64,000 nucleotides of DNA, from positions 1,070,676 through 1,134,675 of the forward strand of contig CAVPSV010000002.1 in assembly GCA_963708625.1 (NCBI GenBank), written 5' to 3'. The DNA is from DASXIF01 sp036498145 (GTDB lineage Bacteria > Actinomycetota > Actinomycetes > Mycobacteriales > Jatrophihabitantaceae). The translations under genes and the position numbers were made by a program. The notes under the pieces are model-generated. The model was not told the origin of the DNA, did no database searches, and saw only the letters and a program-made list of their open reading frames with translations. Of this stretch, positions 48,162 through 56,703 are shown piece by piece; position 1 is the stretch's first letter, and every line of letters starts with the position of its first letter.

Positions 48162-48175
48162 GGCGAGTTGCCAGG

Positions 48176-49147
48176 CTATTCCGCCGGGTGCGCCCGGCGG
48201 TATCGAAGCCAGAATCCAGTGCCGGCCAGCGCGAGGACCAGGACCAGTAAGACGACGATGCCCATGGCGGACCCAGCGCCGGAATGGCTTTTCTCCGACG
48301 AGCGAGCGGCCACGATCGACGGGACCACGGCGGCCGGGCCCGCGCCCGTACCCGAGGTCGCGCTCGATGTCGAGCCCGGAGTTGCCGCGTTCGTACCAGA
48401 CTTGGCCGATCTCGATGTGGTGCCGGACGACGTCGCCCCGGAACTACCGGACGAGCTACGGGCAGCCGATACGGCCACCCCGCCCCCGGCCGCGGGCGGC
48501 GGGATCCCGTTCGCCGGATGCGTCGACGTCGCGGTGGTGTGCGCGGCGCTCGTGCGAGCCGTCGTGCTGGGTGAGCCACCCCCGGTTGCCGGTCGGACGC
48601 TGGCCGGGCTGAAGCCGGGCGGATTGCCCGCGCCGAACTCCCATGCCTGCACCTGACCCGGCGCGGTCGGCTCACTCACCGCGCCCTTCGGGCTGAACGA
48701 CCAGGAATTGCTGCCGCTGTTAGCCAGCCAGTAGGACCAGTACGCGTTGCCGGGCGGGGTGTTGTTGCATGCGTCCTCGTCCGTAGTCGGATACTCCATA
48801 CCGGGCTTGAACGCGTCGTTGCCGATCCGGCAGATGAACGCGGGGCCGTCGCGCGTATCGCCCGATGTTTGGAAACCCGCCCCGTGGAGCAGGTCCAGCC
48901 CGGTCGGCTCGTTCATGCCGCAGCCACCCACCACCGGCCCACCCCAGTGCCCGAAGTCGACCGCCACGATGGTGCCGCTGGTCGGGGTGCAGTCCGACAG
49001 CGGTGCGGCCGTGGCCGGGCTGATGCCTGCGAGCTGCAGCCCGGCCACCACCGCGACGGCGACCGCTAACCCAGCCGCCCGTCGGACGGCGACACGCGAA
49101 CGCCCGCGCCTTCCCGGTGTGATCAGGAGCCGTGTGATCAGTGCCAT
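48176..49147 (-). CDS. Secreted membrane-anchored protein, DUF4430-like (SCO2322-type)
   Basis: A 323-residue protein. A signal peptide (to ATAAP) is followed by a compact domain: TIVAVDFGHWGG, TGLDLLHGAGFQTSGDTRDG, FICRIGND and AYWSYWLANSGSNSWSFSP. This pattern resembles DUF4430, the beta domain of transcobalamin/intrinsic factor. A long Ser/Thr/Gly/Ala-rich spacer and one C-terminal membrane span (VLLVLVLALAGTGFWL) follow. It sits between the alpha-barrel gene and the ECF T gene. I infer that it helps hold cobalamin at the cell surface. Confidence 0.72.
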   Translation of the reverse strand: MALITRLLITPGRRGRSRVAVRRAAGLAVAVAVVAGLQLAGISPATAAPLSDCTPTSGTIVAVDFGHWGGPVVGGCGMNEPTGLDLLHGAGFQTSGDTRDGPAFICRIGNDAFKPGMEYPTTDEDACNNTPPGNAYWSYWLANSGSNSWSFSPKGAVSEPTAPGQVQAWEFGAGNPPGFSPASVRPATGGGSPSTTARTSAAHTTATSTHPANGIPPPAAGGGVAVSAARSSSGSSGATSSGTTSRSAKSGTNAATPGSTSSATSGTGAGPAAVVPSIVAARSSEKSHSGAGSAMGIVVLLVLVLALAGTGFWLRYRRAHPAE

Positions 49148-49158
49148 CGAAGAATGGC

Positions 49159-50529
49159 TTAGGAGACGGTGATGGGCCGCTGCGCACTCAGCCCGGACGT
49201 CCTGCCGCTGACCACGAGCGTGAATGCGCCCGCCTTCACCGACGCCGGCAGCTTCGCACTGACTGTCACTGTGCCGTCCGGACCCACCGTGGCGGACCCG
49301 ACAGTGGTCGAGGCTGGGTGTTTGACGACCACCTTCACGACTTCGCCGGCGACGAAGCCCGCACCGGTCACCGTGAACGACGACGCCTGTGCCACCGACG
49401 CAGGCGCCGATGCGGTGGGCGCATACAGCTCGGTCTGACTCGTCGCGCCGGTGGCACTCACCGTCGCGAGCGAACCACCGGAGGAGAAACCGGTCAGTGC
49501 CTGGGCAGTGGCCAGCACGGCGAACGAGGTGCTGGTCGGGGTCGAGGGGTCGAAGGCACCGTCGTAGATGATCGCGCCTGCGCCGGGGTGTCCGGCGCCG
49601 ACCTGCTGGCTGCGCAACCACGCCTGCGCCGTGCTCACGTTCACACCCTGCGGGGCCAGCGCGGCGGCGGCCAGACCGGTCGAATCGGCGTTCGGGATGC
49701 CCTGCTCGATCCAGTAGCCGCCGGACTGCTGCTGCCCGTGCAGCCAGTTGACCGCGCTGGTCAACGCCGCCGCGTGCCCGCCGAGCGCCTGCAGGGCCAT
49801 GATCGCGTAGGAGGTGGAGTCGACGTCCGCCGCACCGGCGCCGCATGCGGTGGTGCCGGCGGTGAAGCCACCGTTGCTGCATTGCAGGGACAGGAAGTAG
49901 TTCACCGCAGCCGTCGATGGCGCGTAGATGCCACCGGTCCGTGCCTCGGCGAGGATCACGAACGACTCGGAGATGCCGGCGAAGATGTTTGCGGCCGAAC
50001 CCGGCGTGCACGTCGTCGCCGCCGCCGGGCACTCGTCCTTCTGCAGCGTCTTCATCAGGTTGAAACCGCCGACGCTGGTCGGCTTCTTACCGGCCACGAT
50101 CGCCGCGAGCGCAGTCTTGGCCACCGCGCCGTCGTAGGGGCCGAAACCGTCCTTGTTGGTGACATCGGCGTAGGCCTTCACGTTGCTCGACAGGTACTTG
50201 TACGCGGCAGCGATCGCCCCGGAGGACGACTTCGCCGCCGCCAGGCCGAAGATCAGATCGGCGTTCTCGCCGTAGTTCACGTAGAGGACGCCGTCGAACT
50301 CGTCCTCCACCAGGTGGTTGCCGCCAGGTTGCGGCAGGTTGGTCTTGCCTGCGAGCTGCGTCGACAGCCAGCCCGCGGCAGCGGCGGTCGAGTCGGTAGT
50401 GGTGGCGTATTTGGTCGCGGCGGACGCCGGTCCGCCGGCGATCAGCGATGCGCCCAGCAATCCGGCGACCAGCATCGCCGCGGTTGCCGCAACGGCGCGC
50501 CGCGCGAAGAAGGTGGAGGTAATGGACAT
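49159..50529 (-). CDS. Secreted alpha/alpha-barrel (prenyltransferase/squalene oxidase repeat) protein
   Basis: A 456-residue protein with a signal peptide (to ASAAT). It contains repeats of the terpene-cyclase type, e.g. CSNGGFTAG and DVDSTSYAIMALQALGG and ADSTGLAAAALAPQG, which build an alpha6/alpha6 barrel, then an Ig-like C-terminal domain (SFTVTGAGFVAGEVV). It lacks the DxDD of real cyclases. Intrinsic factor and transcobalamin have the same barrel, so with the next gene it could form a split cobalamin-capture protein. First gene after a cobalamin riboswitch. ATG 50529 follows AGGA. Confidence 0.75.
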   Translation of the reverse strand: MSITSTFFARRAVAATAAMLVAGLLGASLIAGGPASAATKYATTTDSTAAAAGWLSTQLAGKTNLPQPGGNHLVEDEFDGVLYVNYGENADLIFGLAAAKSSSGAIAAAYKYLSSNVKAYADVTNKDGFGPYDGAVAKTALAAIVAGKKPTSVGGFNLMKTLQKDECPAAATTCTPGSAANIFAGISESFVILAEARTGGIYAPSTAAVNYFLSLQCSNGGFTAGTTACGAGAADVDSTSYAIMALQALGGHAAALTSAVNWLHGQQQSGGYWIEQGIPNADSTGLAAAALAPQGVNVSTAQAWLRSQQVGAGHPGAGAIIYDGAFDPSTPTSTSFAVLATAQALTGFSSGGSLATVSATGATSQTELYAPTASAPASVAQASSFTVTGAGFVAGEVVKVVVKHPASTTVGSATVGPDGTVTVSAKLPASVKAGAFTLVVSGRTSGLSAQRPITVS

Positions 50530-50600
50530 GTCCCGGTCCTGACTCACAGGTGGTCGCGGAACCGGGGCCGCGGACGAACCCACCGATGATCAACGGGCAC

Positions 50601-50617
50601 GGCCAGGGCTCCTGGCC
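50601..50617 (-). promoter_or_regulatory. Hairpin in the leader, possible expression platform
   Basis: GGCCAGG and CCTGGCC form a perfect 7-bp stem with a 3-nt loop, between the riboswitch core and the first gene, about 72 nt from the ATG. It has no U run. It may be part of the switch's output structure, or fold with sequences nearer the start codon. Confidence 0.45.
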
Positions 50618-50644
50618 GCACACCACGACGACGCTGAAAGGAGC

Positions 50645-50780
50645 AACGATCCCGACGGGTTTTCCGGCTCGTCCGCCACGTGGGCGGACCTACGGTTGCG
50701 GGTCAGCGCCGGCTTTCGACCGGCTTGCCCCTCCGAGATCGGTGGTACGGATTCGGGCAGTCGAACCGCCCGGAACCGAC
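50645..50780 (-). ncRNA. Cobalamin riboswitch
   Basis: Read on the reverse strand, the leader has the conserved cobalamin core in order: GGGGCAA with a GCCGGT/GCCGGC hairpin closed by CGAAA (50731-50708), then GCTGACCCGCAACCGTAG (50707-50690), a hairpin of GTCCGCC pairing with GGCGGAC around ACGT, and the B12-box-like GAGCCGGAAAACCCGTC (50670-50654). It follows a promoter and precedes the secreted-protein/ECF operon. B12 binding normally turns such genes off. Outer stem limits are estimated. Confidence 0.85.
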
Positions 50781-50784
50781 GCCG

Positions 50785-50814
50785 ACGCTAGACCGGCGCT
50801 CGCCTGTCCGTCAA
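50785..50814 (-). promoter_or_regulatory. Sigma70-type promoter of the riboswitch operon
   Basis: On the reverse strand TTGACG (50814-50809), an 18-nt spacer and TAGCGT (50790-50785) precede the riboswitch by a few bases. The start of transcription would be near 50778, giving a leader of about 250 nt. Confidence 0.6.
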
Positions 50815-50943
50815 AACGATGCCGGATTTAACACACCGCCTCGCGACGCCCGATAAGTCGGACAGGTCTCGAAAGCCGGGTGTGCTTCGGCTCGGCAGTC
50901 CGCCGGCACTGCGCGCGCAGTTGCGCAGGTGGGATACCGCGGA

Positions 50944-51270
50944 TCAGGCCCAGGTGATCTTCTTCTTCGAGAACAACTCGAGCTCGTCCTGCATCTCCCG
51001 TCGACGGCCCTTGTTACCGGTGATCTTGAACTCGCCGGGTCCTTCGAACATCGTCCCCTTGGTGACGGTGATCGTGCCCGTCATCAAGCTGTCGTTGTTC
51101 TGCCGGAGCGCGTTCATCAACGGCGCGTCGTGATTGCCGATCAGCAGCACGAACTTCTTGTTGATCCCGCCGAACAGATAATTGATGCTCAGGTTCGGTT
51201 TCTTCAGAGCCTTGATGTTTTGCTTGTTCTTGGCCCGGATCTTGTTGTAGTCAACATTGGGCTGAACCAT
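50944..51270 (-). CDS. Lysine-rich protein of unknown function
   Basis: A 108-residue soluble protein, no known family. It contains KKFVLLIGNHDAPLMNALRQ and NDSLMTGTITVTKGTMFEGP, suggesting a beta-rich fold, and is rich in Lys and Asn (14 Lys, 5 Arg). ATG 51270 follows GGGGG; a GTG five codons upstream is possible. It stands alone between the B12 leader region and an HtrA-like gene. Confidence 0.6.
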   Translation of the reverse strand: MVQPNVDYNKIRAKNKQNIKALKKPNLSINYLFGGINKKFVLLIGNHDAPLMNALRQNNDSLMTGTITVTKGTMFEGPGEFKITGNKGRRREMQDELELFSKKKITWA

Positions 51271-51426
51271 CTGCAGCACCCCCACGCGTCAACGTGCAGC
51301 AACACCGAAGGCCTCCAGGATAGGACCGGCAAAACGCAACGATCAAGATCCCGCCACCCCAGGTCCGGAGCTGAACTCGAACCAAAAACGGCAACTGTGA
51401 CAGCACACAGCCAAGGCTCTTACCGT

Positions 51427-52212
51427 ATGCACATGGCGGACGGGCTCAGCACTGCGGACGGGTTGCCATCGCGCCGCAAGCCGGTCATCCTGCTCGCCGG
51501 CGCTGTCGTCGTCACGGCCCTGGCGGTGGTCATCGGCCTACTCGTCGCCGGCAGCGGCTCGCGAACTCATGCGGCTGGCACACCGTCCGCCTCGCCCAGC
51601 CCCAGTACGAGCACCAGCCCGAGCGTTAATCAGATCTACGACCAGGTCGGGCCGTCGGTGGCGATCGTGCAGACCGCCAAGGGCGAGTTGGGCACCGGCG
51701 TGATCGTGACCGCGAGCGGCTCCGTGCTCACCGCGAACCACGTGATCGCCGACCGCAGCGCCATCACGATCACCTTCGCGGACGGCACGAGATCAGCAGC
51801 CACGGTGACCGCGTCAAGCCCGGCCACGGACACCGCGCTGCTCACGCCGGCCAAGCTGCCGCAGCCGGTCGTCCCGGCCACCATCGGCGGCGGCGCTCAG
51901 GTCGGTGACGAGGTGGTCGCGATCGGAAATCCGCTGGGGCTGACCTACAGCGTCTCCGCCGGCGTGGTGTCCGGCCTGAACCGGACCGCGACCACAAGAG
52001 ACGGCAAGTTCGGCGGAATGATCCAGTTCGACGCGTCGGTGAATCCCGGCAGTTCCGGCGGCCCGCTGCTCGACGCCAAGGGTCACGTGATCGGCATCGT
52101 GGTGTCGATCGCCGACCCGGACGGCAAGGACGCGTTCGCCGGCATCGCGTTCGCCGTGCCGATCGGCGCCGCGCTCGGCGCAGGCGGACCCGGCGGCGGA
52201 CCCCAGATATGA
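51427..52212 (+). CDS. Membrane-anchored trypsin-like serine protease (HtrA-like, no PDZ)
   Basis: A 261-residue protein with one N-terminal membrane span (VILLAGAVVVTALAVVIGLL), a Ser/Pro/Thr linker and an S1C protease domain. The triad is His in LTANHVIA, Asp in SPATDTALL and Ser in NPGSSGGPLL. There is no PDZ domain, and the protein ends GGPGGGPQI. It probably degrades or senses misfolded exported proteins. It precedes the moxR operon by 109 bp. Confidence 0.87.
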   Translation: MHMADGLSTADGLPSRRKPVILLAGAVVVTALAVVIGLLVAGSGSRTHAAGTPSASPSPSTSTSPSVNQIYDQVGPSVAIVQTAKGELGTGVIVTASGSVLTANHVIADRSAITITFADGTRSAATVTASSPATDTALLTPAKLPQPVVPATIGGGAQVGDEVVAIGNPLGLTYSVSAGVVSGLNRTATTRDGKFGGMIQFDASVNPGSSGGPLLDAKGHVIGIVVSIADPDGKDAFAGIAFAVPIGAALGAGGPGGGPQI

Positions 52213-52245
52213 ACGCGCCGCCCCGCACGCCCGCATTCATGGCAG

Positions 52246-52287
52246 CTCACTGATGAGAACTCAGTCATGACCACTCAGCGATGACAG
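52246..52287. repeat. 14-bp direct repeat, three copies, upstream of moxR
   Basis: CTCACTGATGAGAA, CTCAGTCATGACCA and CTCAGCGATGACAG follow each other with exact 14-bp spacing, ending 34 bp before the MoxR start. They could be binding sites for a regulator or a decayed duplication. Confidence 0.6.
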
Positions 52288-52321
52288 CTCCATCCAGGTT
52301 CGAAACTCCGGAGGACCACAG

Positions 52322-53299
52322 ATGACGACCAGTGCCCCAAGTCCGCTCGAGCAAGTCCTGTTCGAGGTCAAACGCACCATCGTCGGGCAGGACGTGCTGC
52401 TCGAACGGATGGCGATCGGACTGCTCTCCGGCGGCCACCTGCTGGTCGAGGGTGTACCCGGACTGGCGAAGACGCTGGCGGTCAAGTCGCTGGCAGCCGC
52501 GATCGGCGGGCAGTTTCAGCGCATCCAGTTCACGCCCGACCTGGTGCCTGCGGACCTCACCGGCACGCGCGTGTACCGCCAGCACACCGGCGAGTTCGAG
52601 ACCTCCCGCGGGCCCGTGTTCACCAACCTGCTGTTGGCCGACGAGATCAACCGTGCGCCGGCCAAGGTGCAGAGCGCGCTGCTGGAGGTGATGCAGGAGC
52701 GCCAGGTGACGATCGGCCGGGAGACGCATGCGGTGCCGAACCCGTTCCTGGTGATGGCGACGCAGAACCCGATCGAATCGGAGGGCACCTATCCGTTGCC
52801 GGAGGCGCAGGTCGACCGGTTCATGCTCAAGGTGGTCGTGCACTACCCGTCGGTGGCCGAGGAGCACGCCATCGTCGAGCGCGCGCTACGTCCCGGTCCC
52901 GAACCGCAACCGATGCTGCAGCCGCATGATCTGGTCCGCATGCAGGGTCAGGTCGCGCGGGTGTACGCAGACCCGGCCGTCGTCGAGTACGCCGTGCGCC
53001 TGGTCACCGCGACCCGGGCGCCGGCAAGCGTCGGGCTCGGCGAGCTGGATCGCTACGTCACCTACGGCGCCAGCCCGCGCGCCTCCATCGCGCTGCTGCT
53101 CGGCGGTCGCGCGCTCGCGTTCCTGCGCGGCCGCGACTACGTCCTGCCACAGGACGTCGCCGACCTCGCCTTCGACGTACTGCGCCATCGCCTCGTGCTG
53201 TCCTACGAAGCGCTCGCCGACGACATCGACCCGGACACGGTCATCGCCGGCGTGCTGCGCGCCGTGGCGATGCCCGAGGTTGTGCTGCAGGGCCGCTGA
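52322..53299 (+). CDS. MoxR family AAA+ ATPase
   Basis: A 325-residue AAA+ protein. Walker A-like GGHLLVEGVPGLAKTLAVKS, Walker B LLLADEINRAPAKVQSALLE, and sensor ATQNPIESEGTYPLPEAQVD match MoxR. It is a chaperone-like ATPase that works with the DUF58 and VWA proteins encoded next. GGAGG precedes the ATG by 7 nt. No regulator is adjacent. Confidence 0.92.
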   Translation: MTTSAPSPLEQVLFEVKRTIVGQDVLLERMAIGLLSGGHLLVEGVPGLAKTLAVKSLAAAIGGQFQRIQFTPDLVPADLTGTRVYRQHTGEFETSRGPVFTNLLLADEINRAPAKVQSALLEVMQERQVTIGRETHAVPNPFLVMATQNPIESEGTYPLPEAQVDRFMLKVVVHYPSVAEEHAIVERALRPGPEPQPMLQPHDLVRMQGQVARVYADPAVVEYAVRLVTATRAPASVGLGELDRYVTYGASPRASIALLLGGRALAFLRGRDYVLPQDVADLAFDVLRHRLVLSYEALADDIDPDTVIAGVLRAVAMPEVVLQGR

Positions 53300-53302
53300 G
53301 TC

Positions 53303-54184
53303 GTGCCCACCGCCACCGAACGACTGCTGCTCCAGCTGGAGTGGCGAGTGTTGCGCCGCGTCGAGGGGCGGATCCAGGGCAGCTACCGGACGCCGCAGCG
53401 CGGTTCCGGCACAGACCTCGTCGGCATGCGCGAGTACGTCGAGACCGACGATGCCCGGCACATCGATTGGAACGCGACGGCCAGGATGAACGCGCCGCAG
53501 GTGCGCCAGTTCCTCGAAGATCGAGACGTCAGCGTGTGGCTGTTGCTCGACCTGTCCGCGTCGATGAGGGTGGGCCGTCCCGGCCGCGGCAAGCACGACG
53601 TGCTGGCGGAAGTGGCGCTGCTACTCGCCCGCTTGTTCGGCCGCAACGGCAACCGGGTCGGCGCGATCCTGCACGACGGGCAGAGTTCGCGCATCGTGCC
53701 GCCAGGTACCGGCCGCATGCATGCGCTGCGCATCGGCCACGAACTCGACCGAGGCCTTACCCCGACGGCCAGCACGACGGACTTCGCCGCGATGCTCGAA
53801 TCAGCGGCAACCCTGGCCCGGCGCCGCTCGCTGATTATCGTCGTCTCGGATTTCATCGGCACCAGCGACTGGGATCGTCAGGTGTTGCGCTTGGTCCAAC
53901 GCCATGAGGTGGTGGCGTTACGGGTGATGGACGCGAGCGACGACGAGTTGCCCGACTCCGGCATGATCATCGTCGAAGACGCGGAAACCGGAGAGCAACT
54001 GCTCGTCGACTCCAGCGACCCGCTGTTCCGGGCCCGGTACCGGGCCGGCGTCACCGACCGCGACGCCGTGCTGGCGCAGCGGATGCGGCGCGCCAACGTG
54101 CCGTTGCACCGCATCGACACCAGCCGGAACCTGGTGCAAGCGCTCGTCGAGGTCGTCGCGAGCACCCGATGGCGACGGATGTGA
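53303..54184 (+). CDS. DUF58 domain protein
   Basis: A 293-residue protein, 3 bp after moxR. The DUF58 signature is GSGTDLVGMREYVETDDARH then IDWNATARMNAPQVRQF, followed by a VWA-like part (LLLDLSASMRVG, a degenerate MIDAS). It is a MoxR partner, thought to help assemble or load metal-dependent VWA proteins. GTG start at 53303. Confidence 0.9.
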   Translation: MPTATERLLLQLEWRVLRRVEGRIQGSYRTPQRGSGTDLVGMREYVETDDARHIDWNATARMNAPQVRQFLEDRDVSVWLLLDLSASMRVGRPGRGKHDVLAEVALLLARLFGRNGNRVGAILHDGQSSRIVPPGTGRMHALRIGHELDRGLTPTASTTDFAAMLESAATLARRRSLIIVVSDFIGTSDWDRQVLRLVQRHEVVALRVMDASDDELPDSGMIIVEDAETGEQLLVDSSDPLFRARYRAGVTDRDAVLAQRMRRANVPLHRIDTSRNLVQALVEVVASTRWRRM

Positions 54185-54191
54185 GCGCGCC

Positions 54192-55151
54192 ATGACCATC
54201 GACTCGCCGGTGTGGCTGGTGCTCGGCGGCCTTGTCGCCGCCGCACTCGGTACCGGCGCTGTGCTCACCGCTCGCCGCCGACGCTCGGCGCTGGCTGCCG
54301 CCGGCATTGCCGACGATGCGCGCAAACCCCATTTCCAGCTCGGGCTGTGGCTGAGCATCGGCGGCGTTGCCGCGCTGGCGCTCGCCGCATCCGGACCGGC
54401 CGCTTCGGTGCCGGTGACGCGCGCGGCCGGCACGGTGATCCTGGCCGTGGACGTGTCGAACAGCATGTCGGCGACGGACGTCGCGCCCAACCGGCTGGCC
54501 GCGGCCAAGCAGGCAGCGACCTCGTTCATCGACGCGCAGCCGAGCAGCGTGGACATCGGCGTAGTCGCGTTCCAGTCCGGCGGGCTCACCACCGATCAGC
54601 CCAGCGCCGATCACGCGCAGGCCGCCGCCGCGATCGGCCGCCTGCAGATCGCCGGCGGCACGTCGCTGGCTGCGGCGATCCTCACGTCGCTGTCCGCCAT
54701 CACCGGCAAGCCGGTGTCCATCGGCAAGAACGGTGCGGTGCCCAAGATCGGCTACTGGGGCTCGGCAACCATCGTCGTGTTGTCCGACGGCGGCGACCAG
54801 GGCGACGGTTCCTCGACCGCGCTGGCGGCCACCGTCGCCCAGACGGCGGGCGTGCACATCGAGACGGTCGGGATCGGCACCACCGCCGGCGCCACGGTCG
54901 AGGTGGACGGTTACCGGATCCAGACTGCGCTGGACACCGACACCCTGACCGGCATCGCGAGGACCACGGGTGGCTCGTACCACCCGGCCTCGGACGCGGC
55001 CCAACTCGACGGCATCGCCTCGACCATCAACCTGCGCCTGACCACGCATGACGAGCCGCTGCCGCTGGCCGGCGCGGTCCTCGCTTTCGCGGTCGTATTG
55101 CTCGCGTGCGGAGCTACCGTCACCGTGCTGCGCACCGGCCGGATCGTCTGA
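54192..55151 (+). CDS. batA: VWA domain membrane protein (BatA-like)
   Basis: A 319-residue protein with N-terminal membrane spans and one near the C-terminus (AVLAFAVVLLACGATVTVL). The VWA domain has the MIDAS residues in AVDVSNSMSATD and VLSDGGDQGDG. It is part of a MoxR-DUF58-VWA complex linked to stress tolerance in other bacteria. Its stop overlaps the next start (TGATG). Confidence 0.86.
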   Translation: MTIDSPVWLVLGGLVAAALGTGAVLTARRRRSALAAAGIADDARKPHFQLGLWLSIGGVAALALAASGPAASVPVTRAAGTVILAVDVSNSMSATDVAPNRLAAAKQAATSFIDAQPSSVDIGVVAFQSGGLTTDQPSADHAQAAAAIGRLQIAGGTSLAAAILTSLSAITGKPVSIGKNGAVPKIGYWGSATIVVLSDGGDQGDGSSTALAATVAQTAGVHIETVGIGTTAGATVEVDGYRIQTALDTDTLTGIARTTGGSYHPASDAAQLDGIASTINLRLTTHDEPLPLAGAVLAFAVVLLACGATVTVLRTGRIV

Positions 55152-56233
55152 TGAGCCTCACCTGGCCGTGGGCGCTGCTCACCCTGCTGGCCATCCCGCT
55201 GGTGGCCGGGATCGGCTGGTGGTCGCGGCGACGGCGGCGACGGGCCGCAGTGCGGGTGACCTCGGTGCTGCTGGTGCGCGGCGCGCTCCCGGTCCGCACC
55301 CCACTGCACCGCCGCATCCCCGCCATCCTGCTGCTGCTCGGCCTCGTGGTGCTCGCAGTGGGTGCCGCCCGTCCGCAGGCGACACAGGCGGTCGCCACCA
55401 ATTCCACGACGATCATGGTGGCATTGGACGTCTCCGGCTCGATGTGTTCAACCGACGTCCAGCCGAACCGTATCGATGCCGCGGAGAAGGCGGCCGCGGC
55501 ATTCATCAAGGCTCAGCCGCACGGCACGCGGATGGGGCTGGTCGTGTTCGCCGGGGTCGCCGCGGAACTCGTGCCGCCCACCAGCGACGCCAGCAAGCTG
55601 CTGGACGCGATGAAGACCCTCAGCACCTCGCGCGGCACCGCCATCGGCGAAGGGATCCTCGCCTCACTGGACGCGATCGCCGCGGTCGATCCGTCCGTTG
55701 CACCGACCGGGGTGCAGACGGTGCCCGATCCCAGGGCGGGCTATGCGGCGGCCACGATCGTGTTGCTCACCGATGGCGCCAACACCCAAGGCGTCGATCC
55801 GGTGACCGCGGCGCAGCAGGCCGCCGTTCGCCACGTGCGGGTGTACACGATCGGTTTCGGCACAACCACGCCGACGCCGATGGTCTGTGACAGTTCGCAG
55901 ATCGATGGCGGGTTCGGCGGTGGCGGTGGCTTCGGCGGTGGCGGCGGGTTCGGGTACGGCGGCGGCCGCGACGGTGCGGGCAACCCGCTGATCATTGACG
56001 AGAGCGCATTGCAGAAGGTCGCCAGCGTCACCGGCGGCCGGTATTACCGCGCGAAGAACGCGAACCAGCTCGACAGCGCGCTGCGGAACCTGCCCAGCAC
56101 GATCACGGTGTCGCGCAAACGGGTGGACCTCGCCGATGAATTCGCCTGGATCGGCGGCGTGCTGATCGTCGACGCCATCGCATTGTCGATGTGGTGGAAC
56201 CGTGTCCGTCGCGTGCCCGGAGCACCCCGGTAA
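55151..56233 (+). CDS. batB: VWA domain membrane protein (BatB-like)
   Basis: A 360-residue protein, same layout as BatA: N-terminal spans, MIDAS in ALDVSGSMCSTD and LLTDGANTQG, and a C-terminal span. It differs by a Gly-rich loop (repeats of GGFGGGG, about 255-275) inside the VWA domain. It is the last gene of the operon. Confidence 0.85.
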   Translation: MSLTWPWALLTLLAIPLVAGIGWWSRRRRRRAAVRVTSVLLVRGALPVRTPLHRRIPAILLLLGLVVLAVGAARPQATQAVATNSTTIMVALDVSGSMCSTDVQPNRIDAAEKAAAAFIKAQPHGTRMGLVVFAGVAAELVPPTSDASKLLDAMKTLSTSRGTAIGEGILASLDAIAAVDPSVAPTGVQTVPDPRAGYAAATIVLLTDGANTQGVDPVTAAQQAAVRHVRVYTIGFGTTTPTPMVCDSSQIDGGFGGGGGFGGGGGFGYGGGRDGAGNPLIIDESALQKVASVTGGRYYRAKNANQLDSALRNLPSTITVSRKRVDLADEFAWIGGVLIVDAIALSMWWNRVRRVPGAPR

Positions 56234-56239
56234 GCCGAC

Positions 56240-56620
56240 TCAGTGGGTGTCGGCCATGACGTTCGCCACCGCGTAGATCTTCACATTCATCTGGTCGGCC
56301 TTGGTCTTGTTCGCCTCCACCGTGTAGCGCCGCTTCGACAAGACGAGCCTGTCGACGGTGCTATTGCCGCGCTCCACGTTCAGTTTCCAGTCCTTGCCGT
56401 GGACGTGACCGGGGTGGCCGTCGACCACGGGGTAGGCCGCGCTGACGTCGGCGTTGGCTTTGACCTCGACCGTCCAGTTCTTCATGTCCTTGACGCCTTT
56501 GAGTAACTCAGCCAGCTGGGCCTTCTTCGCACTGCTCCTGAGGTAAGCACTCACGTTCGGCTCAATCCGGATCTTCACCTCGGTCACGACGAACTTCTTC
56601 TTCTTGACCGGTGCTGTCAT
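56240..56620 (-). CDS. Lysine-rich protein of unknown function
   Basis: A 126-residue soluble protein, no known family. It starts MTAPVKKKKFVVTEVKIRIE, alternates strands and helices, and holds a His-rich turn (DGHPGHVHGKDW). There are 17 Lys and 6 Arg. Convergent with batB. The ATG at 56620 has GGAGG upstream. Its Lys bias and lone position match the orphans at 41111, 44055 and 50944, though I see no clear sequence identity with them. Confidence 0.62.
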   Translation of the reverse strand: MTAPVKKKKFVVTEVKIRIEPNVSAYLRSSAKKAQLAELLKGVKDMKNWTVEVKANADVSAAYPVVDGHPGHVHGKDWKLNVERGNSTVDRLVLSKRRYTVEANKTKADQMNVKIYAVANVMADTH

Positions 56621-56703
56621 CGAAACCTCCCTGGCGCCGCCTGGGTGGCGGTTGGCATCATGATCCGTCTCGCAGTGGAGGGGGTCAATCGATCGAGGCG
56701 GGC

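Noticed and set aside
46972..48675. An open frame extending the ECF ATPase to more than 1100 residues
   Set aside because: The extra part is Arg/Pro-rich with no motifs and lies over the T-component and secreted-protein genes. The ATPase starts naturally at 46971.
49159..50529. The alpha-barrel protein as a true terpene cyclase or prenyltransferase
   Set aside because: It is exported, lacks the catalytic DxDD or zinc ligands and lies in a B12-controlled transport operon.
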